Assembly: GCA_030549495.1 (NCBI GenBank)
Contig: JAUIRK010000969.1
Span: forward strand, 496,001 to 560,000
Source of the DNA: Nectonema munidae
Taxonomy: Eukaryota > Nematomorpha > Nectonematoida > Nectonematidae
Direction of reading: 5' to 3'
DNA: 64,000 nt
This document shows positions 56,812 to 64,000 of this stretch, one piece after another. Made by a program: the position numbers and the translations under genes. The notes beneath the pieces were generated by a model. That model had not been told where the DNA came from, did no database searches, and worked only from the letters and a program-made list of their open reading frames with translations. Each line of letters starts with the position of its first letter. The first letter of the stretch is position 1.

Positions 56812-59800
56812 GCGGATCCAAAGGGGCTGTCTAGCCCTCCCCCCCCCCCCCCCCCATGGAATGAAGCCTCAAAAGAAGATGATGACGATGGTGGTGATGA
56901 TCTCTCCTTCTCTCCTCATTTTTTTCTCAACTCAACCTTAATCCCTAAAATGGCTGATGTTGTTTAAATAGAAACATTTTTTTCTATTTTATCCTTTCCT
57001 GATACCTAAAGTAATATTAATTTTTTAGTAATTTTTTTTGTTGTTTGAAATTTTTAATGGGTTTTCCAGTTTTTCACTACTCAAAAAATTTCTTACTTGC
57101 CATACAATTTTCTTAATCTAACAACAGGAAAATTAAAAACTACCTGAAAAAAAAATTTCCTAGTATATATAAATTTGAACTGACAAATAAAGCTTCTATA
57201 AAATCTAGATATAACTTGTACGCTGAAAAACTCGTCAACAAATTCTCAATTTTTCACTTAAACATTCGAAGTCTTCCTAACAAGATGGAGGAAGTCAATA
57301 CTTTAATCTCAAAACTTAATGCATCAATCTTTTCCCTCTCTGAAACATGGCTATCGGAAACTGATTCTCTTACTTATCCTAATAACTACATAACTTACCG
57401 TAAAGATCGAGTGAAATCAAGAGATGGTGGCGTAATATTTTATATAAAAAAAAATATTGTGAGTGAAGAAATAAAAACAGACCGAAATGAAACTCTCTTT
57501 TTGAAAATCAATTCCTGTAACATGTCCTTTCTTCTTGTTGTATGCTACCGCTCTCCTAACCAAACTTGTTATTTTGAACGTCTAAACGAAACTCTACAAC
57601 TGCTCAACTTTAAGAATATATATATAATCGGGGATCTCAATTATAAAACCGTGCTATCCAACAAAGAAAGGCCCAACTTCTTCCGTCTTAAAGATGAATT
57701 TAACCTTAAACAGCTCATCAGATGCAACACCTTTTTTAAAGTTGGTTACAAATCCAAACTCGACCTTATTCTTACCAATATGAACAATCAAGTCAGTTGT
57801 ACAAAGGTCTTCACACATCCCCTCTCAGATCACTCAATCATACTTTCTTGCCTCAAATCTTTGGATAAACATCAAAAAAAATTTATTCTGAAAAGAAATT
57901 TCGACAACTTCTCCACAATCAATAATACATAACTTCTCATTTCATCATATACATCAATCACCCCAAGTTTTGTTTACCTCATTCGATGATATTTCCACCT
58001 GCATTTTTGACATATATAATATTCTATGCCCACTCAAAGTTAAAGATCATGAACCTCCATGGATAACTCATAGAATTAAATCCCTAATAAAAAAACGTAA
58101 TGCTCTTTTTGAAACTTTCATTTCATCTAAGAAATTTCAAGAGTTCAAGAAGTTCCAAACCTTACGCAATAAATTGGCGAACATAATTAAGGCATCAAAA
58201 CACAATTATCTGAAAAATAAACTCCTCATACACACCCCAAACCAAAAAGAATTCTGGAAGTTTTTAAAGTACTCATGTGTTAATTTATCCAAATCTAATG
58301 ACACAAACAATAGTGAATACTTAATTCATAATGAAAAAATCATAAAAGATCCGGTGAAAATCAGCAACACATTCAACAAAGAATTTAATACTCTGATTTC
58401 AACACCTTCAGTAGGATCAATCCCAGCTTATACTCCAGGTCTTGCTGACACCCCTTCTGGATTAACAACCTCCTTCAAGTTTAATCTTATCTCCGCTGAT
58501 GTAGTCAAACAGATCATACTCTCATCCAAGCCCAATTCGTTTCCTTTTGACCCGTTGCCTATGAACGTCATAAAAGACTGTCAAAATTTCTTGACTCCTG
58601 TTCTAACACACTTCATAAATCTTACCTTCATTCACAACATGTTTCCTGCATCCTTGAAATTCTCAACTATTATACCTAAACATAAAAAAGGCTCCAAACT
58701 CCAAATAAAGAACTATCGTCCCATATCTAATACTCCTGCAATCTCCAAAATTTTTTAAAAGGTCTACCTCTTCCAAATGACAGAACACATCTCCAAAAAC
58801 TCCATTTCTTTACACACATCAGTACGACTTCCAAAAGAAAAAATCCTCTAGTGACTGCCTCGATTCAATCATCAACCTGGTGTTCTCAAAACTCAATACA
58901 AATTATTATGTTACAGTTGCATCCTTTGATCTCACCAAAGCCTTTGATAGCATAAATCACAGTCTACTCTGCAAAAAATTACTTGATTTAAATTTTGACA
59001 CAAACAGTATCTGTTTATTGAAATCCTATCTCTCCAATCAAACTAGTTATACCTTCTTCAATCAAACTTTTTCCTCGCCCATTCTCTCCAATCAAGGATT
59101 ACCTCAAGGTGCAGTACTAAGTCCTCTTTTGTTTAACCTCTTTATCAACGATTTACCCCATTTTATTAATTCAACTCACACATCAGTTTTTCTCTACGCA
59201 GACGATATCTTTACAGTAACTCTCTACAAATCACTAAATGAACTTGAACTTGCGATTACAACTGTAACACAAAATGTTCAAAACTGGTGCAAAATGAATT
59301 CCATGTCTATCAACCTTTTAAAAACATGCACAACATTTTTATCTCCCAATATTTACTCAAGTCCTTCAACTACTTTCAAAGCAGAAAACATTAAAAGTAT
59401 TGATTCTATTAATATTTTGGGTATTAAAATCTCTAATACCCTTTCAATTCAACATTATTTTAACAAAATTATGGCGAAATCCAAACACCAACTCCTTTGC
59501 TTGAAAAAGTCTGCTTCATTCCTCAATACTTATCATAAAACCCTTCTAGTTAAATTCTATATTCTTAACAATTTCAATTACGGTTTGAAAACATACTTCC
59601 CTCTTCTAACCAACAAAGACATAAATATTTTGTGAGACTTATTAAGAACTGTCTAAAGTATGTTTATAATTTGAAACATTCTTCAAGCATTTCGATTAAT
59701 CACTGCCAAAACTCAAAAATCCTCACGAACATCAAGCACCTTCAGCTCAAGTTCCTTCTCCTTACATATAAAGAACTTCACTCACTCTCAGAAGATAAAA

Positions 59801-60280
59801 ATCTTTGTCTAAACAAGTTTTTCAATATACCTCCAGTTCGCTCCAAAAACAAAAAATTGAAAAAGACTTTTTACTCCATATCCTCAACCCTTTTTAACTC
59901 CCTGCCACGATACATTCGAAAAACAACCTCTCTTGCCCAGTTTAAAGAACAGCTATTCCAACACTATATTCATGAATTGTCTTCTTCCTTTGTAATGTGA
60001 GAAATTCTAAAAACACAAATTAATAACTATTTAAGCATATAATACATATTGATCTTTTGCTTCAATTTTTCCTAATAGTGATATCGTCACTACAAAACGT
60101 TTGTTTTGATTTAAATAAATAAATTTAATTTAATTAAAAATGGGTTTTTGTTAAGAAATGTTGATGGAGACGATGATGACAGACAACGTCTGAACTTTAA
60201 AAAACCAATAAAATTAATTTTTCAAATTAGCTCCCCCCCCCCCCCCCCCCCATAGTCAATTTCTTGATCCGCCACTCTCC
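56812..60280. mobile_element. poly(C)-bearing MITE split by a LINE
   Basis: GCGGATCC near 56812 faces GGATC-type GATCCGCCACTCTCC at 60266-60280. Poly(C) runs lie inside at 56837-56855 and 60233-60251. GCGGATC ends next to poly(G)/(C) are common in hAT MITEs. The LINE at 57130-60140 occupies the middle. Ends are decayed and no target duplication is visible. Confidence 0.5.
57216..60140 (+). pseudogene. nearly full-length LINE ORF2 (endonuclease plus reverse transcriptase), about three breaks
   Basis: Endonuclease frame 57216-57932: FSIFHLNIRSLPNKMEE, SLSETWLSE, IIGDLNY and HPLSDHSIIL. Frame 57970-58758 has the linker and RT start (WITHRIKSLIKKRNALF, IIPKHKKGSKLQIKNYRPIS). Frame 58880-59635 has VASFDLTKAFDSINHSLL, NQGLPQGAVLSPLLFNLFIN and LYADDIFTV with the YADD catalytic pair. 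Frame 59632-60000 ends the protein (FNSLPRYIRKTTSLAQFK). Breaks lie near 57930, 58760-58880 and 59633. The 3' end runs to an AATAAATAAATTTAATT tail at about 60140. Jockey/CR1-like group; no ORF1 is seen upstream. Confidence 0.92.
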
Positions 60281-60539
60281 AGTACACACATTTATGAATG
60301 AAAACAAGAATAACAATTTTATTGTTACATTTATTTCATATTCAGAAATTTAAACAGATTGGATTAACTAAACTTCAAATATAAAAAACAATAGAATTAA
60401 TAATTTAAATATTAATTATACCAAAAATTATTTTAGCATTTCAAATTTTTTAGTTAGGTTTTCTTTAATTTAAAAGTATTAGAATAAATAATTTAAAATT
60501 ATTTGTTTTTTTTAACACTTTTTGTTCTAACCTCAATCA

Positions 60540-63450
60540 TTTCCATCCATTCTACTGTTAAAAAAGAATACAAACAGGCAATACTCAAGCTAAAAAGAAC
60601 TCATGGGTAAAATTCACCAGCCAGCACTCAAACAACCCATGGAACATCATCAATAGGCTAACTAAAAAGAAAAAACCTTCTATTCTCCCCGAAACAATAT
60701 TTCCCTGCTCATCCGATCATACAACACACTACAACCTTCCATTTTTATCGACAATCTTTCCTCCCGAATCTCCCTCTTCTGATCTGCCCTTTCACCACAC
60801 AATTCGAGAACACTCTAAAAACATCATTCACTCCATCCAAAACCGTACTTTTCCTCCAATCACACTAAATGAATTAAACATAGCAGTAAACTCTCTAAAA
60901 ACAAATGCTTCATCTAGCTTCGACCATATCTCACCCAAACATATTAAAAAATCAATACACATTCTAAACAAACATTTACTCCTTATTTTCAATGCATGCC
61001 TTACTCATTCACATTTCCCCAACGTTTGGAAAATCGGCAAACTCATACTCATTCCTAAACCCAATAAAGATTCAAGCCTCATTCAAAATTGGCGACCAAT
61101 CACTCTAGTACCCATACTAGGCAAACTTTTCGAAAAAATCATTCGCAAACGTCTAGTCCACTACATCCTATCCCGTAACCTCATCCATCAAACGCAATTT
61201 GCATATCTTCCCAACAAAAATACGGAAACAGCACTATCTCGCCTTACCACCTACCTTGACTCTTCCCTTTCTACTCAGAAAATTTCTTCTCCAATCTTCT
61301 TAGACATAAACAACGCTTTCAACTCAGCCTGGCATCCTGCCATCATCACTAACCTTGCACACAAATCATTTCCTCCTTACATCATCAAATTTATAAGCTC
61401 ATACCTTTCAAACCGCTGTCTCATTTTCCGACATCGCGCTTCCCTTTGCATCCATAAGCTAACCCTTTCGACTCCCCAAGAAGGATGTCTTTCCGATATC
61501 CTCTGGCTAGTTCTCATAGACCCGCTTCTCGATCTAATCTATACCAACACTGATTTCTCCCAATGTTTTTCAGACGACATATTAACCTTCACCAGTAACT
61601 CTCAACAAGAAAACCTCACGAAATTCTCTTCATTTCTACTAAGGCTACAAGAAAGAGCAAACACACATAAGATATTCTTTAACTCCAGCAAAACCAACCT
61701 CATTCACTTCACACGCAGACACATAGAACATTTACCCCTTCATTTAAATACCTCTACTTCTATAACTGCCTCAAAGAAAATCAAATATCTAGGACTAAAC
61801 CTTCAGTCCAACCTAAAATTTTCAATTCACTTTAAAAAATTTACCAAAAACTCTCAGTCACCCTTTTTTCACTTAAAAGTGCTATCTCTTATAAATGGGG
61901 CCTCCGTCCCAAACACACCAAATACATATACTCATCCTTAATCCTACCAGTAATTCAATACGGAATTCTTTCCTGGGGCATCTCCTTAAAAAACCCCACA
62001 ACCATCCATTTTCTTAACAAGATACACCGTCTCTGCCTACTTTGCATCACCAAAGCATATCGTACTACTTCCAAACAATGCCTAGAAATTCTAACTAACA
62101 CCCTACCATTACAACTTCAACTTAAAAAAACTATTATTAAGCGCTTCATCTTGACATACAACAACTTAATTCCCCCATTTCATCCGATCACACCCCACCA
62201 CAATACTCCATCCTACTCTTTCTACTCACATCTATTTGCAAAATACGCACCAAATATTGCTAACTACCTAGTTCATCCCTCGATACACCCATCTCTTTTA
62301 ACTCATCCATCTGCACAAAATCCGTTCAAAACATCTATATGCAAAAACAATTTTTTTTGCAAAACAATCACTTTCATACCTTCGCTCTATCTCTTCATCA
62401 ACCTCCCTACGTATCTTCACAGAAGCCTCAAAGAAATCCCTAAGTACCTCCTTTGCTTACGCCTTCTTCAAAGGCTCTTCCACTAGCCCCTTTTACACCC
62501 ATCGGTCCCAATTAAATCCTCTACTCTCAATCTCCGAATGCGAGATCTTTAGCCTTTTACACGCCTGCACTACGATCACTAACAACATTAACCACCTTCT
62601 TCCCCACTTTACTACCATCCATTTCTATACCGATGCACAAAACATAATACACCATCTCTCTCTATCACACAACATCCCCTTTTCCCTCCTTTCAACTCGC
62701 CTTCTCCCTTATCAATCTTACAAAACATTTCCACATACACATATGTTGGTGCCCTGCTCACCTAAACATACCAGAAAACTCCCTCGTAGTCTACTTAATA
62801 TCAAACTTACACCTGACCTCCCACATCCCTCTCAACTCCCTACCTCTCAAAACCTTTCTAACGCAAATTCACTTATCCTCTCTAGAAGAATGGCAGGTGT
62901 CCATATCTTCATCTCAAAATGCACTAATCTCTTCTTTACCACACATCAGCACAATTCACACAACTTTTAAAAACAAAAAATTTACACCACCTCGTTCAAC
63001 CATTCGTTGGCTATCAGGCCACTGCCCATGCAAAGCATATCTCTTCCGAATTAAAGTAAGCGAAAATCCATACTGTCGTTTCGGCTGCGACACAATAGAA
63101 ACGCCATACCATCTCATCTTCACATGTCAAATCTTCTCTTATCATCGCCAAGATCTTTTATTTCACTGCCTTTCTTTACTTAATAGATCTCCAACAACAC
63201 TCTCAGATCTTCTATTACACCCAACACTACTAAAATCCCTAGCAACCCTCATTGACACCATTGAAACAACTCTCACCACCGTTGATAACCCTATAACAAA
63301 CTAATCTGCCTTTCCTTTCTATTTTTAGAATAACATCTGTAACTCCTCCCTATCTCTACCAACATCTGCATCCTCCTTAAGCAACTCTTAAGCTTACGCG
63401 AGCATATCAGCACACGCTGGAAAGTGCTTTGAAATCTACCTACCTACCCC
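60540..63450 (+). pseudogene. R1-like LINE, 5'-truncated, with RNase H-like region
   Basis: One frame from about 60590 reads WVKFTSQHSNNPWNIINRLT, then SSFDHISPKHIKKS, FPNVWKIGKLILIPKP, WRPITLVPILGKLFEKIIRK, IFLDINNAFNSAWHP, EGCLSDILWLVLIDPLLDLI and FSDDILTF, to about 61930. Others follow: ILPVIQYGILSWG (about 61950), IHFYTDAQNIIHHL (about 62620, RNase H-like), and IRWLSGHCPCKAYLFR with CRFGC-x-H-x-C (62990-63140). The endonuclease is missing, so it is 5'-truncated. At least five breaks. The 3' tail ends in ACCTACCTACC at 63450. The plus strand is strikingly poor in G and rich in C and A. Confidence 0.88.
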
Positions 63451-63483
63451 TTTTTTTTGTTGTGGCACTTTTTAACCGGACCC

Positions 63484-63784
63484 TATGGTTTTTAGCTTTA
63501 AAAAATTGAGATTCTGAAAAAACTTAGAATTAAAATTCGTAGAAAAAGTTCCTAAAATATCACCCTAGGGATCTGAACAATTGCTTTACTAGGCCTCCTC
63601 ACTTTAAAAACAATAACTAACTTGAAAAAAACAAAAACTTAATAATAAAACCAATACGATACAAAAATTAGAAAAAACAAAAACTTAATAAGACTAATAC
63701 GGTACAAAAATTAGAAATAAAGACTTAAAAAAATTTGAAGACTAGGAACAAATAAATTTAAAAAAACAATTGAGTAGATTTCCA
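63484..63784. other. A-rich noncoding stretch
   Basis: Contains two near repeats of ACAAAAACTTAATAA with ACAAAAATTAGAAA at about 63630-63720. No gene seen. Confidence 0.5.
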
Positions 63785-63975
63785 TTTGAGCCTCAATGGT
63801 TGTTAGGGTGTACCTCTCAGCTTAACAGTTGAAGGTCAGGGGTTCGATCCCCAAGTCTTCCAACTCTAAAAACAAATTCACAAAAACTGTGATTAACCAT
63901 CTTAAGCATAATGCGAGCATATAGCCTTACGGCTGAAAGTGCTTTGATATCTAATCAAACCAACCAACCAAGATT
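63785..63975 (+). mobile_element. tRNA-headed SINE with an R1-like LINE tail
   Basis: The head (about 63792-63862) has an A-box-like TGGTTGTTAGGGTG and a clean B box GGGGTTCGATCCCC. The acceptor halves do not pair, so it is not a functional tRNA. The tail (63901-63975) reads CTTAAGCATAATGCGAGCAT, then CGGCTGAAAGTGCTTTGATA and ends in repeats of CCAA. It parallels the R1-like tail at 63387-63450, CTTAAGCTTACGCGAGCATA to GCTGGAAAGTGCTTTGAAAT with repeats of CCTA. Confidence 0.82.
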
Positions 63976-64000
63976 TCGATTTAAATTTTATCTTACTTTA

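Larger units (their letters stand above)
56057..63482. repeat. 19-bp perfect inverted-repeat pair 7.4 kb apart, probable ends of an outer transposon
   Basis: GGTCCGGTTAAAAAGTGCC at 56057-56075 and its exact reverse complement at 63464-63482. Between them lie a poly(C)-ended MITE, a nearly full LINE and an R1-like LINE. The inner side of the right end abuts the R1-like tail directly. No target duplication was recognised, so the superfamily is unknown. Confidence 0.85.

Noticed and set aside
63785-63862. A working tRNA gene
   Set aside because: The B box is good but the acceptor halves do not pair and the body continues into a LINE-like tail, so it is a SINE.
1-64000. LTR retrotransposons, endogenous retroviruses or Polintons
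   Set aside because: No gag, protease, integrase, long terminal repeat pair or capsid-like frame was recognised; the reverse transcriptases present are of LINE type.

Overview
The window looks like a repeat-choked, AT-rich eukaryotic genome, most likely an invertebrate and probably an arthropod. The reasons are an R1-like LINE, hAT, piggyBac, pogo/Tigger and MULE DNA transposons side by side, many small MITEs with long poly(G)/poly(C) tracts, and one spliced host gene. A crustacean such as a copepod would fit, but species cannot be named from the sequence. No LTR retroelement, Polinton or other capsid-bearing element was recognised.

Left part (1-8.8 kb): a broken BED-finger hAT transposase running off the window edge, a broken LINE split by a 131-bp hAT MITE, two more MITEs with perfect 8-bp target duplications, a pogo C-terminal fragment and a scrap of a composite element found whole further right.

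The 8.8-16.6 kb block holds the only well-supported host gene, a fat storage-inducing transmembrane (FITM/FIT2-like) gene on the minus strand. Three exons join in phase, and two histidines match those reported as catalytic. A hAT element lies just beyond its 3' end. A tandem duplication of about 1.44 kb copied the end of the transposase, the hAT end and the last part of the FITM gene together.

The 16.8-32 kb stretch holds a decayed piggyBac, a decayed ZMYM1-like hAT, and two inverted copies (arms about 3.2 kb, 3.7 kb apart) of a composite hAT-ended element. Each copy carries the same four nested insertions: a MULE-like MITE, a tRNA-derived SINE, a MITE with 42-bp tandem repeats, and a small hAT MITE. 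Between the copies lie another SINE, a 1.6-kb element bounded by 43-bp inverted repeats, a possible small membrane-protein exon and a satellite of about 105 bp.

The 31-56 kb stretch holds an OTU-domain fragment, three more hAT copies or fragments (one complete with TIRs and target duplication), piggyBac MITEs, two piggyBac remnants, a MULE split by a nearly intact pogo element with perfect TIRs of at least 20 bp, a Tigger element, a SINE and a LINE with a zinc-knuckle ORF1.

The right end (56-64 kb) is a nest: a 19-bp inverted-repeat pair 7.4 kb apart encloses a poly(C)-ended MITE interrupted by a nearly full LINE, followed by a 5'-truncated R1-like LINE. A tRNA-headed SINE at 63.8 kb carries a tail like that R1-like LINE, which suggests it uses that LINE's machinery.
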